A stretch of DNA of 64,000 nt from Hypericum androsaemum (taxonomy: Eukaryota > Streptophyta > Magnoliopsida > Malpighiales > Hypericaceae). Made by a program: the position numbers and the translations under genes. The notes under the pieces were generated by a model. The model was given only the letters and a program-made list of their open reading frames with translations, did no database searches and was not told the DNA's origin. Below, piece by piece: positions 44,301 through 57,448 of this stretch; position 1 is the first letter of the stretch, and every line of letters begins with the position of its first letter. The stretch is taken from the NCBI GenBank assembly GCA_963995505.1, contig OZ023180.1, forward strand, positions 4,092,501-4,156,500. The letters are read 5' to 3'.

Positions 44301-47300
44301 TGTTAGGGCAGCGAAAGCACTTTCGATAGGCCCATGCACAACAATAGAGAGATAGGAGAATAATAGGAACACTGAGGACACGCGATATACGTGGTTCGGT
44401 CAACTGACCTACTCCACAGGAGTATAGACGATCTTCACTATGATATGGATTACAACAGATACATAGGCTATGGCGAGGCTACCCGCCTCAAGCCCTTCTC
44501 CCTGCGTACACTAGCGTACCGATTGTGTTTACCCCCAAGGAACTCCTTAACACTGCCCTCCTATTTATAGGAGACTAACCCTAGAGTTCTGTCCTAATTA
44601 GAATCCTATTACATTAGGCAATAACTAAATAGGAAGTTGAGACATTTCCAACAATCTCCACCTTGGCTCAAATTCCAAAATCAATCGTCATCTCGAGCTT
44701 CACTTGCTCTTCCACATCCAATCATCATCTTCACTGCGTGTCTCTTCCATTAAGCTTCATGCTCCACCTTGAACATGACTTCATCGTCTGCCTCAATTTG
44801 ACGGGTACTCTTGCATGGTCTTCACTCGATCATCCAACACCTTCTCCGAGCACCTATCAGACTCCATAATCTGAAAACTCCACCCGGAATCTTTCACAAA
44901 TTTATACTCACCATGATCTTCACTCGATCATTCAACACATCAGGAGAAAACCATATGCGCGCAAGCTTCACCCTGTTATTCAGCGCCATACTTTCTCAAC
45001 CGATCATCGCTACTCCACCTCCACGATGTCACTAATCTATCAGGAGAACACCGTATGCACGCAAGCTACACCCTGCTCTTCGATGCCATACTTTCTCAAC
45101 CGATCTTCAGATCAAAACATGAGTAGAGGGCACCAACTTCTCGACTTTACATCACCTTCTTGTGACTGCCTCACTCTGGCCTTCCATCACCTTCTCTTGA
45201 ACACCTTGCTGGACACTTGCACCTCACTCCTTCTTCCTCGTGGACACTAGTGGTAACTTGCGAAACACGTGAGTAAACTGATACTTGTAACACCAGTGCT
45301 AAACTGTACTTTGCCATCTTTGCACTACATCTGCGCTTCGTTAACGAGTACTAGGCCCAAGCTCTACTCAAGATCTTCACCCTATCCACCTCCTGGTCTA
45401 ACACTATGAACCCACGATCTGATCAAATCCTACAGAACAATGGAGTATCACTCCTCCACCTTAAACCAAACCTCATGACTGATCTTTTGTGAATCTAGCT
45501 GACCTGAACTCATCTGCTTCAACAGGACCTCAATCTGACCTTCACTCGGCCAAAATTCTTCTCAACTCGGACGAACAAATCACCATGCCCATCATCTGCC
45601 CAATCTGCATACCTGCATACTCCAAAGTTGTTGATCAGCCAATCTCTTAACTTTTAATCACACTGTTGACTTAACCAATCAAACTGTTGACTTTTGGTCA
45701 ACGGAAATCTAGAGTTTTTCATCTTCTCCAACAACCAAACACCAAGGAGCAAAAGGGGGCGGCAGCTGGCGGCCCATCTTTGGTGGTCGGGACTCCTTCC
45801 CGACGGTGGCCGGCGATGCAGGCTGCTGTAGCTCAGCCTCGGCCAACGGCGGTGACGCACGAAAGAGTTGGAAGATGCTCTCTCTCCCCGACTTTCTCTG
45901 TCCCTATAATTCTTCGGTGACTCCTCTTCTTGCGCAGCCTTGGGACAGCTACGGACGGTAAACGGGCGGGGTGAGACGGCTCTACGAGGGCTCCTTCTCT
46001 CCCTCGACGGTGGACGAACCTTTCCTCTTCTCTCTCTTCCCACGACTATCTCTCTCCTAGATGGTGTGTGGCTTCTCCAAATGAGCGACGAGTTGCTGCC
46101 TCTCTCTCCTCGAGGCTCATGTCGGGCGAGGCGGCTACTGGCCACTCACAGACCGGCGAGAGCAGCCAGTGGTACGGGTCTGGATGGCCAACGGCGAGCT
46201 CCCCTTGCCGGCGGCGACGAGCTTCCCCTCCTTGGGCGGCGACGAGCTTCTCCTCCTTGGGCAGCTCCCCAATCTCCAAACCCTAATTCCAAAATTTCCC
46301 CCAATTTGGCAAAAGTTACCAAATTACCCTTGCCCTTCTTTTAAAATTGCAAATCAGTCCCTCCACAGTAATTTTTACCCGGATACACACCAAAGCTCTT
46401 GATACTAGTTGTTAGGGCAGCGGAAGCACTTACGATCGGTCCATGCACAACAATAGAGAGATAGAATAATAGGAACACTGAGGACACGCGATATACGTGG
46501 TTCGGTCAACTGACCTACTCTACGGGAGTATAGACGATCTTCACTATAATATGGATTACAACGGGTACATAGGCTATGGCCTGCTCCACGGGGGTATAGA
46601 CGATCTTTACTATGATTTGGATTACAACGTGGTTTGGTCAACTGACCTACTCCACGGGAGTATAGACGATCTTCACTATGATATGAATTACAACGGATAC
46701 ATAGGATACGTGGTTGGGACAGCTACGGAGGGTGAACGGGCGCGGCGAGACGGCTCTACGAGGGCTCCTTCTCTCCCTTGACAGTGGATGAACCTTTTCC
46801 CCTCTCTCTCTTCCCACAACTGTCTCTCTCCTAGACGGTGCGCGATTTCTCCAGACAAGCGACGAGTTTCTGCCTCTCTCTCCTCGAGGCTCACATTTGG
46901 CGAGGCAACTGCCGGCCACTCTCGGACCGGTGAGGGCAGCCAGTGGTACGGGTTTGGATGGCCGACAGCGACGAGCTTCCTCTCATTGGGTGGCTCCCCA
47001 ATCTCCAAACCCTAATTCCAAAATTTCCCTCAATTTGGCAAATGTTTCCAAATCACCCTTGCCTTTCTTTTGAAATTGCAAATCAGTCCCTCCACATCAA
47101 TTTTTACTCGGATACACACCAAAGCTCTTGATACCAGTTGTTAGGGTAGCGGAAGCACTTTCGATAGACCCATGCACAACAATAGAGAGATAGGAGAATA
47201 ATAGGAACGCTGAGGATACGCAATATACGTGGTTCGGTCAATTGACCTACTCCACGGGGGTATAGACAATCGTCACTATGATATGGATTACAATGGATAC

Positions 47301-47491
47301 ATAGGATACGGCGAGGCTACCCGCCTCAAGCCCTTCTCCATGCCTACACTACCGTACCTATTGTGTTTAGTCCCAAAGAACTCCTTAACACTGTCCTCTT
47401 ATTTATATGATACTAACCCTAGAGTTTCTTCTTAATTAGATTCCTATTATATTAGACAATAATTAAATAGAAAGTTGAGACATTTCCAACC
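44301..47491 (-). mobile_element. Gag-pol-less copia derivative with three LTRs
   Basis: LTRs lie at 44301-44653, about 46408-46715 (partial, with internal tandem copies) and 47139-47491. They begin TGTTAGGG, and 44653 ends in CAACA. A polypurine tract adjoins the first on its right (minus strand CCAAGGTGGAGAT), and primer-binding sites TGGTATCAAGAGC adjoin the second and third on their left. The element therefore reads right to left. The interior (44654-46407) has no gag or pol. A segment at about 45944-46403 is repeated at about 46711-47134. The flanking 5-mers GCAGT and GCAAT suggest one insertion. Confidence 0.82.
46499..46710. repeat. Tandem repeat inside the middle LTR
   Basis: A unit of about 65-70 bp (GTCAACTGACCTACTCC..., GTATAGACGATCTTCACTATG, TGGATTACAACG) is present about three times here but once in the other two LTRs. 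Confidence 0.75.
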
Positions 47492-47926
47492 GCAATAAAA
47501 CACTTTGGCACTATTGAATTGGACATAATTAGAGAGTAAAAAAATTAAATATGATATATATATAGAGGTTGCATGTTCAAGAGTCCAAGTGATTTCCACC
47601 AATAATGTTGAGGCGCACTGATTTGACTCTTCCTGACCCACCATAGGAAGTGTCGAATATATCGCAATATCTGTTGTCGTGTATTTTTTTTATCCGGAAA
47701 ATTCATTATTTTTTTTGGTGGAAGGAAAATTCATTATTGTTTGGTTTTATTTTGAGAATTTTTTTGTAATAATGTATTTTTTATTTATAATACACCAAGT
47801 TTGTATTGTTAGTTTTGACTGTTTTTTTTTAGAATAAGGGCACTGACTATGCGACCTTATCCGCTGCCAACATTCATATTATTAGTAACGTCTACATTTT
47901 CTTTTTTCCCGGGTGGAAAAAAAATC
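47492..47926. other. Non-coding spacer
   Basis: No gene. The segment around 47845-47925 (TGCGACCTTATCCGCTGCC, then TTTCCCGGGTGG) recurs at 59240-59280, part of a duplicated unit around UGT-F. Confidence 0.5.
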
Positions 47927-48117
47927 GTTTATCTATTTAAAATAATAGTAAACTCATAAGATCTTTTCTAGTCAAGCTTCAAAATAAAAATTCTTGCCAA
48001 TGAGCGTGAGATATAAGACCAAATAAACTCCAAAACTAAGGATTTAACTTGATCGGACTAGAATTTTGTTTGAGATTATTCGGTCTTATATCCTACACTC
48101 ATTGGTAAGAATTTATT

Positions 48118-49697
48118 GTTGGAATTGAATGATAGAATTCAAGCAAAAAGTCCAAAGGTGGAAGGTCCAAATTGGGAGGCCCAAGATGGGAATGAGAAAA
48201 GGCATTACCAAATTGAAAAATGCAACAAAATTTACCTTGTTTAAAATGAGATGCTCCTTGTTAGCTAGGAAATAAGTCCCGAACACTCAAGAAAGGCAAC
48301 TCGGACATGCTACGAGGATGGTGCGTAGCACCATCCGAGCATGAGTACGAGCACAAGTACGTGCACGTGGCGCATTGGACGCAAGTCGCAATAGGGGAGA
48401 ATATGTTGCTCCGTTTGAGTAATTCTGCCAATAAAATGGCATTATGCATCAAATGACTGCACCATACTCACCTCAATCAAATGGCGTAGCTGAACGTAAG
48501 AATCAAACTCTCAAGAAGATGATGAATGCTATGTTGATTAGCTTAGGCTTACCCCAGAACATGTGGGGGAAAGCTGTGCTCTCAGCTAACCACATTCTAA
48601 ATAAATTACCACACAACAAAAGGGACAAAACCCCATATGAACTATGAAAAAGGAGAAAGTCTTCCTACGGTTATCTTAAAGTATGGGGATGCCTAGCTAG
48701 AAACTCAAGACCGTTGACTATATTTCTAGTGCACAAGTCTGAAAACCCTAAAATCAACAAGGGAATTGTCATGGAATCAAGGAATGCAACATTCTTTGAG
48801 AATATCTTTCCAAACAAGGAGAGAAAGTGCCAAGCTCTAATAAAAGAGCTCATGAAGCTACTCAAAGTTCTCATCAAGTTGTTGAGAAACCTAGACGCAG
48901 CAAAAGGGCTAGAACGGCCAAGTCGTTTGATCCAGATTTTCTGACATACATGTTAGAAAATGAACCTAGGACAATCCAAGAGGTATTGTCTAGTCTAGAT
49001 GCTCCTCTCTGGAAAGAAGCTATCAATAGTGAGATAGAATCCATAAAGCAAAACCACATTGGAAGGTCTAAAGTGGGAGGCCCAAGATAGAAATGGGAAA
49101 GGGCATTACCACATTAAAAAATGCAATAAAATTTATCTTGTTTATAAGGAGATGCTCCTTGTTAGCTAGGAAATAAGTCCCGAACTCTCAGGAAAGGCAA
49201 CTCGAACATGCTACGAGGATGGTGCATAGCACCATCCGAGCACGAGCACGTGCACGTACGTGCACGTGCGTGTGCGCATGGCGCATTGGATGCAGGTCAC
49301 AATGGGTACTTTGTGGCACACTTGGCACTTCGCATATGCACATCATCGCGAGGAGCCTTAAAGTTTTGCCCGATTCTGGAGTGCTACAGGCTGCTTGCTA
49401 GGCTGCCGAAGAGATGCCTCACGAAGGAGTGCGAGAATGCTCTTCGAAGAGCCACGAGCTTTTTGGCGAAGGGGCTTGTCCAGAATGCCTACCGAAGAGC
49501 CACGAGCGAACTGGCTGGCCGAAGAGGTGCCTGAAGGGTAGCCTGCCTGCTGGCCGAACAGATGTGTCTCTTCGGAAGTGCCACGTGACCCTTCGGAGAA
49601 CCTGACTCCCTCCCATCCAGCGCCAATAAATAGGCCTCTCCCCCTCACTTCGAAACTCATCCCGAACACTCATTGCATAAGCATTCATTAGCAATAG

Positions 49698-49736
<39 letters not shown>

Positions 49737-49936
49737 AGTTCCGAGTATCCAGCGGTTCGCCGAAGCTTCGAAAATCGTTGTGCTACGATCTTGGAAGCAA
49801 CTAGTCGTTGTATCTTGGGGACGATTGCCATAGCCCGTAAGCACTGAATACAGGACAATCTCGTCTTACGGAGAAAGAGTCAAACTCTTGCTTCGACTAA
49901 GATCCTAATCAAGTACACCACCTCCAACAAACAACA
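48118..49936 (+). mobile_element. Copia-4, scrambled copia remnant
   Basis: It begins TGTTGG. The first about 278 bp are the 5' part of an LTR. 48396-49060 is integrase to early reverse transcriptase ([42 protein letters not shown]), with stops and deletions. It then jumps back into LTR sequence (49060-49936), which ends ACAACA. Flanks TTTAT and ATTAT may be a degraded duplication. The family is that of Copia-2. A (TC)n run lies at 49702-49732. Confidence 0.85.
48444..49060 (+). pseudogene. Copia-4 integrase/RT fragment
   Basis: Integrase C-terminal half in one frame (48444-48647, stop after TPYEL), then frame changes. The linker resembles Copia-2 ([30 protein letters not shown]), and the frame ends at EINSEIESIKQNH-like sequence where pol is cut by LTR sequence. 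Confidence 0.85.
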
Positions 49937-49999
49937 ATTATTTTGAAACTTGATTAGAAAAAAACTTATGAGTTTTCTATTTTTTTAAATAGATAAGCC

Positions 50000-50487
50000 A
50001 TCTTACATGCGGGTAATCAAGAAGCCTTAATGAAACTTACATACTCCCTTGTACAGTCTGCACGAGGATATAGTTACAAATTTTGATTAAAAAATCTGTA
50101 AAATTCTATTGGAAAAAATCAATGATAAAGAAAAAGTATTAACGTTGGGAGAACTGAAAATAGGAAAGTAAAGATAGGTCCTTTTGCAATTACAATATGT
50201 TATATTTGCAATCAAAAGATAATTAACGTAAAGACACAAGGGTTGTACAAATTCAAAATTATTCAGGGTTCAAATACTAACAAGTATAATTATAGTATAA
50301 AATTGACCTTTCAAAAAGCATGTTATATTTGCAAAACAACTTATATAATGTTAATTTTGGTACTAATTTATAAGAGGACTGTTTTGACAATTAGATCAAG
50401 ATTCTCAAAGATCATGTACCAAACAAATGTATCTCCACTACGTAAGGTAAGAATGTGGGACACTGAGATGTGTGTTTCTCAACGCAA
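50000..50487. other. 3' flank of UGT-F
   Basis: No gene. 50290-50430 is paralogous to 59510-59640, showing a duplicated unit in this part of the cluster. Confidence 0.55.
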
Positions 50488-50826
50488 TTATCTGAACTAT
50501 CACCGGCATTAATAACCTTCTTGGTCAAATCTCCCCATTTCTTAGCATTTTTCATCTTCATTTTCTTCCCCTTCTCTCCATCTATTACTTCCTTGACACA
50601 TGTCTCTATTGTTTCTCTTCTCACAATTCTAATCTCGTATGCCATGGGTCTTTACAACCTTCCCGACATCCTCTACGTATTTAGCATTGGTGGGTTGATC
50701 ACTCCACTGAGGCATTGCCACCATCGGGAACCCCAAGCTCAAGGCCTCGAGTACAGAGTTAAACCCACAATGTGTCAAGAAGCAGCCGACCTATTCATGC
50801 GGGCACCAGTTCACCAACAAGCCTTT

Positions 50827-52142
50827 TCTTAGCATGAATATTAGTAAACTATGGTTTAACACGAGTAAATATAAATCATAAGCATATAAAGAGAGGAGTT
50901 TAGAAGATGCTCACGATCACACTTGTAGGTAAGTGTGTAACACTTTCGTCTTCAAGTTAGGACTTCGGATTGAATCCTAGACGAGGCCACAGTTTAACCG
51001 TGTGCCCTTAAACTCTTATTACCCGCCTATATACTTCAGGCCTCCGTGGGTAATAGAGCTCCCAAGGTTCAACGCCCAACCACGAGTACTATAGGAAGCA
51101 CTATAGCACACCTTTCGAACCTTTCGTAGCCTTAGAACTCTGACACAAATGAAAGTGAGAGATGCTATGCTATGGAGGGAGAAGTAGAGAGCTCAAGGAA
51201 GAGTGAGAGCTGGGATGATTTGGAATGAAGGAAGTGGGCTCCTTTTATAGGCAGCCTTGGACCTCCAACAGTCAAATTCGGATTTAATAGGGCCATTAAC
51301 CCACCCATTAAATGGGCTGTTACAAGACCCATAAAACCCCTATATTCATTAGGCTGTTATCCCATTTATTGGCTTGAATTTAAATTCGAAATTTAAATTC
51401 AAAGCCACCTGGAAGGTGAAGAAGGTTCCAGAGTGTGGGCTTGTCCAAACGGAAGTCCAAGAAGCCCAGAGGACTTTTTGGGCCTAGGATCGCTACAACA
51501 AGTCCGGCCCAGTTCTAAAAAGATAAGGCCCTTGAACCTGGAACAATTCCCACAAACCCACAATCCCGCAACCCGCAATCCGCAACCCGCACCCGCACCC
51601 GAGTCCGAGCCTGAGCCCGAGCCCGGCCCGGCCCAAGCCCGGCCCAAGCCCGGCCCGGTCCGGTCCAGGACGGGGTGGGGTGGGGCGCGCGCGCGTGCGT
51701 GCGTGCCGAGCCGAGCCGAGCCGGATGGACAGACGGACGGACGGCGCGAGAAGCCTCTCCCTTCTCCACCAGTTTACCCATGCTAGACTTCTAGTCCCTT
51801 ATAAACTTGTCTCAGCATGGTGCGCTAACCAATGTGAGATTGTACTTATTTTAATAACAACCATACCACTTTAAAGCCAATTTTCATTCACCCCGAGAAT
51901 TGGATTTTCGCAAGTGTTATATATCGTTACGAAGCTCTATCAACGAGCTTCGTATTGATCTCACAAACACCCAAAATCAATTGGTGTGACCTTCAATTAA
52001 ATTAGCTCAAAGTTGCCCACTAATTACTTAGTTATTATATTTAATTAGGATTCTCCCTCTAATTAAATATTTGGGCCAAAGCCCAATACACTCACTTGTA
52101 TTGGGCCATCTCTTCCTTGGTTAATAAACCAGTTCTCCAACA
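50827..52142 (-). repeat. Copia-3 3' LTR
   Basis: 1316 bp, highly similar to 57489-58731. It retains a minus-strand TATA box (TATAAAA, 51249-51243) that is mutated in the other LTR. It has a GC-rich repeat of CCCGGCCC units (51590-51730) and a perfect 10-bp stem hairpin at 51928-51954. Confidence 0.95.
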
Positions 52143-52748
52143 ATCCCCCACATGAATGCAAATTGGCTTATATATGATATGAGCCTACCAATGCTACATG
52201 CAACTTGGAGTTCTGCGAGAATTTGTTGCATCAGGAGAGGTGGTTGAAAGCCTTGAACCTTCCTTAGTGAAATACCTTCGGATATACTCGCCAACCAGTG
52301 GACGCGATGCCTTGAACTGTTCGGCGTTTCATGTATACCAAGACAAAGGTACTCACACAACTTCTTCTCAAGCCACTACTTGGTTCTTTCGTTGTTGTCC
52401 ATTTTGGCCCTGGACTGCCTTGGAAACTTCATCGAATGCTCTAGAGATTTAGCCCTTAACTCATCTCATAGAAGCGGCCCATTCACATTCGATATAGGTG
52501 ATCTCTTATAAGGAGTATCCTGCCATACCCCACTTGTATATATACTCTAAGTATAAGGATCATTAAAAGCTAAAAGCTTAAAGCTTAACCTTCACATGGA
52601 CAGGTCTATCACTCTTCCATCATAGGAATAGGCAAGGAACTCAATTTCCCGAGTACTTTGTTCGACCCTAGCCTCACAATTTAGTTGTCCCTTTGAACCT
52701 GCAGATCGAGATTTACGATCCAGGTTAGGTTGCCATCATGGGTTTAGA

Positions 52749-55700
52749 TCATTTCGTGGGCTTTAATCCCATTCCCCTCGATGATACCTCAACTTGGTGT
52801 CTCGTTAGACCCTTAGTTAATGGATCCGCGATGTTCTCTTTTGACTTTACATAGTCTAAGGATATCACACCCGTTCTCAATAACGTTCTCACAGATTTAT
52901 GTCTATGACGTATGTGTCTAGACTTTCCATTATACACATTATTTTGTGCTCTTCCAATAGCTGATTGACTATCACAGTGCACGCTAATGGGAGGCACTGG
53001 TTTTGACCACATCGGGATGTCCTCCAAGAAACTTCGGAGCCAATCCGCCTCTTCAGCTGCTAGATCCAACACTATGAATTTTGATTCCATAGTTGATCTA
53101 GCAATGCAAGTTTGTTTGCATGATCTCCACGAGACCGCTGCTCCTCCAAATGTAAATATGTATCAGCTAGTAGATTCTATATTCTTGGAGTCCGAGATCC
53201 AGTTCGCGTCTGAATACCCTTCCAGAACGGTTGGATGTCTCGTATAGTGTAATCCATAGTTAGCAGTGTACCTTAGATATCTAAAAACTCTAACTATCGC
53301 TTTCCAATGTTCATCATTGGGATTACTCGTATATCTCGATAATCTGTTTACCGAGTTTGCGATATCTGGTCTAGTACAGTCCATGAGGTACATTAGACTG
53401 CCTATAACTCTAGAATAATCTAGTTGTCTCACACTCTCTCCGCGATTCTTGCAGAGACTTGACACCACTTCCATAGGAGTTCTTGCAATTACATTGCTAT
53501 CCTTATCGAATTTGTCAAGTATCTTTTCGACATAGTGACCTTGGGAAAGCGCGTAACCTTCTGAAGTCTTGGTAATTTTCATTCCAAGTATTACATCAGC
53601 TTGTCCCAAGTCTTTCATGTCAAAATTTTGCGACAACATTCTCTTGGTAATTTTGATATTATCATTATTACCCACGATCAACATGTCATCTACGTAGAGA
53701 CAAACTATCACATAGTCGTTATCATCTCCTTTCACGTAGACACATTTATCACATTGGTTTATCTGAAACCCGTTAGATAGCATTACACTATCAAACTTTT
53801 CGTGCCATTGTTTAGGTGCTTGTTTTAGTCCATACAAGGATTTTACAAGTTTACACATCTTATGTTCTTTACCTGGAACCACAAAACCTTTGGGTTGTTC
53901 CATGTAAATCTCCTCTTCCGAATCTCCATTAAGGAAGGCCATCTTCACATCCATTTGATGGATCTCTAGGTTAAACAAAGCCGCCAAGGCTATGACTAAC
54001 CTAATAGACGTTTTCCTGGAGACAGGAGCATATGTGTCAAAATAATCAACACCCTCAGTTTGCTTGTAGCCTTTAACAACAAGTCTTGCCTTGTACTTAT
54101 CCACTGTACCATCAGGCTTCATCTTCTTTTTGAAGATCCACTTATGGCCTAGTGGTTTACTACCCGGAGGTAGATCTACTAGTTCCCAAGTGTGATTATG
54201 TAAGATAGACTCTATCTCACTATTCACCGCTTCCTTCCAAAGAGCAGAGTCTGTAGAAGACATTGCTTCTTTGTAGGTTACAGGATCCTTTTCTAACAGA
54301 TATGTTAGGAAATCTGATCCGAAGGACTTTTCTTTTCTAGCCCTTTTTCCACGTCTAGGCTCTTCACCTTCATCTTGAGGTTCCTCTCCCCCCACATTGC
54401 TCCCACTTTGGTCAACTTGACGGTCAACACAAGTTCGAGCTTTGTGAGGAAAGATTTCCTCAATGAATGAAGCATCCCTAGCTTCTATGATAGTATTTAT
54501 GTGGATATCAAAGTTATCTGACTTGTGTACCAAGAATCGATATGCAGCACTATCTTGTGCATAACCGATAAACACACAATCCACCGTCTTGGGTCCTATC
54601 CTTGTCCTTTTAGGAGGTGGGATCGGAACCTTAGCAAGACATCCCCAAAGCCTTAGGAATTTATAGCTAGGTGCATGATCTTTCCATAATTTGTAAGGTA
54701 TTTTATCCAACCTTTTATGTGGTACCCTGTTGAGCACATAGTTGGCCGAAAGTACCGCTTCCCCCCACAAATTCCTTGGTAATCCGGAACTAATAAGCAT
54801 CGCATTCATCATTTCCTTAAGCGTCCTATTCTTCCTTTCCGCAATTCCATTTTGCTCGGGAGAGTAAGGCGCCATAGTTTGATGAACGATTCCATTCTCG
54901 GCACAAACTTGTGCAAATGGAGATTCATATTCACCACCTCGGTCACTTCGAAGATTTTTGATCTTCTTGCCAAGTTGGTTCTCAACTTCATTCTTATAGT
55001 GAATGAACATGTCTATTGCTTCGTCTTTACTTCTCATCAAGTAGACATAGCAATACCTCGTACAATCGTCGATAAAAATTATAAAATAATTTTTACCGCC
55101 ACGCGTTTGTACGTATTTTAAATCACACACATCGGTGTGGATTAAATCCAACGGTTCCGTGCTTCGCTCAATCGAGTGGGAAGATGCTTTGGCGTACTTG
55201 GCCTCAACACAAGTCTCGCACTTATGTTTGTGATCGATGTTAAACTTTGGTAGTAGGTAAAGTGATATTAGCCTTTGCAAAGACTTATAATTCATATGAC
55301 CTAGTCTACCATGCCATAAATATAACGAATCCCGAGAATAAGCAACCTTCACTTTCTCATTGGCCTTATCGGCAACATTCATTACATTATTGCTCGTGCT
55401 AGCCTTATTGGCGGCACCCACATCAATCTTATCACTAGACTTTGCCTTGGGAGCTAAAGTCATTACACTCATCTTAAAAAGATTGTTGGTCAAGTATCCC
55501 TTGCCAACGAACATCCCTCCCTTGGACATGATGATCTTGTCGGACTCGAACACAAGCCGAAAGCCCCTCTTGTTGAGCACCACTCCGGAGATAAGATTCT
55601 TTCAAATCTCGGGCACATGCAGCACATCAGTCAAGGTCAGCTCCTTGCCCGAGGTCATCTTCAGCATGACCGTCCCCTTGCCTTCAACCTTTGAGACTGC

Positions 55701-56873
55701 AGAATTTCCCATGTAGCAGTTCTCATCATCGACCGGTTGATAGGTCTTGAACATCCATTTGTTGGCACAAATGTGGCGGGTAGCCCCCGTGTCCACCCAC
55801 CATTCCTTCGAGTTCCAACCCACGAGGTTCACCTCGGACACAACGGCCGTGATGTGCATCTCATCGAGGTCAGAGCTCAAGCTAGCCTCCGCAATGTTAG
55901 CATTGGCGGGCTTCTTCTTCTTGCCCTTGCTTGGTCCTGCCGTCTTCTTACCCTCCGCGGCTAGACGTTTGTAGCAATCTTTGGCACGATGGCCGGTCTT
56001 GTTGCAAACAAAGCAGGCACCATTAAAGCTCTTGTTCTGAGCATCTCCCTTGGAATCATTTGAGCGTTTCCGCTTGTTCCCACGGGAGCTCCCCCCGGTC
56101 TCGACCACATTGGCCTTAGCAACCATGCCACTTGGTTTCTTATTAACCTTTCGGTTGTCTTGCTCGATGCGCAACCTTCGGATAAGGTCCTCGAGAGTCA
56201 TCTTCTTCCTCTTGTGCTTGAGGTACATCTTGAAGTCCTTCCAAGATGGTGGTAATTTCTCAATTACCATCGCCACTTGGAGGGCATCATTAATGGCCAT
56301 TTCCTCCGTTGCAAGATCATGAAAGATCAATTGCAACTCTTCGCATTGTTCCACAACGCTCTTTCCATCGACCATCCGATAGTCGTGGAAGTGTCCGGCC
56401 ACAAATTTCTTTGCACCGGCGTCGTCAACTTTATATTTGTGCTCCAACGATTCCCAAAGATCCTTAGACGTTTCTTTGGTATAGTAGACGCCGTAAAGCG
56501 AATCATCGAGAGAACCCAATATATAGTTGTGACATAGGTAATCTTCATGTACCCATGCGCTGTGGATCGCGGTTTGATGCGGATCACTCACATTCTCTTT
56601 GGGTTTCTCTTCCTTGACATACCGGCTAAAGTTCAAGGCGGTCAAGTAGAACAACATTTTTTGTTGCCATCTCTTGAAATTTCCACTCTTGAACTTTTCC
56701 GGTTTCTCAAGATGAGAGTACGGCAGTGGCATTGGGTGTCTATGACTCGGCATCACGGCCTCAGCGCCGCTAGCCCTCACAACAGGAACCTCCTCGTTCA
56801 AGTTGTCATTCGTGGTGTTCGTCGCACCGGAGTTGTTGATCTCGTGTGGGGGAGAGTTGTTAATTCCAGCCAT
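52749..56873 (-). pseudogene. Copia-3 gag-pol, single frame with two stops
   Basis: One continuous frame of 1374 sense codons' length, interrupted by TGA at 55602-55604 and TGA at 53163-53165. Order: gag ([19 protein letters not shown]), zinc knuckle C-x2-C-x4-H-x4-C intact ([14 protein letters not shown]), protease ([10 protein letters not shown]), GAG-pre-integrase ([10 protein letters not shown]), integrase core ([15 protein letters not shown]), reverse transcriptase (YVDDMLIVG), RNase H ([18 protein letters not shown]) and C-terminal IADPLTKGL. The first stop likely came from CGA (C-to-T) and the second from GGA. It is a young copy by appearance. Translation would give only gag-protease without readthrough. 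Confidence 0.95.
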
Positions 56874-57448
56874 CTATATCACCAAGAATAAATCTGTAAG
56901 TGACTGGATTGAAACCAACACGTTTTATAAGTTCGCGAATTAAGTAGGATCGAATAATAACTATACCGTGAACGGTACCAGCTAAAAGCTGTAATTAATA
57001 TATTTAGACTGGAGTTCTAATTTCTAATCACAGGGCAGGATTCCAATCGGACGTTGGTGTCAGTGAACTAAAACGATTTAATCGGAACAGTAACAAACTG
57101 CTTTAAAAATAATCGGTTACGATTTAGTGAAAACCCAAAATAACACTGAAACTGTAATCGGACAATTAACCAATTAAATGTTATACATTCAGAATCTTAA
57201 TTGTTTTGTTACTAGAATATTTCTTAATTTGTACTAGCATGTGGATGGATGCAGGGACAGTATCTCAGAAATTAATTTATTTAGCCAAACGGAATATTAA
57301 ACCACAAGAAGTTAAACAGGTTCTTTTATTTTAATCAGTTTATTGCAAAACCAGGCAGTAGCCAACGTTAACAATATATTCAGGAAAGAACGTTTAATAC
57401 AGAACGCATTGGCTACACAGAAACATGCTTACGACATACATGCATATC

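Larger units (their letters stand above)
47927..49999. mobile_element. Foldback (MITE-like) element, interrupted by Copia-4
   Basis: 47927-48117 plus 49937-49999 together form two inverted arms: TTTATCTATTTAAAATAATAG...ACTAAGGATTTAACTTGATC is mirrored by the sequence leading to 48117 and then on from 49937 to AAATAGATAAGCC. The symmetry centre is near 48050. A copy of one arm occurs at about 59340-59395. The copia remnant sits in the second arm. Confidence 0.7.

Noticed and set aside
45654..47015. Arg/Ser-rich ORFs on both strands
   Set aside because: They lie in the GC-rich interior of the three-LTR element, overlap on opposite strands and resemble no protein.
51433..51786. Pro/Glu-rich and Gly/Ala-rich ORFs
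   Set aside because: Produced by CCCGGCCC-type repeats in the Copia-3 LTR.
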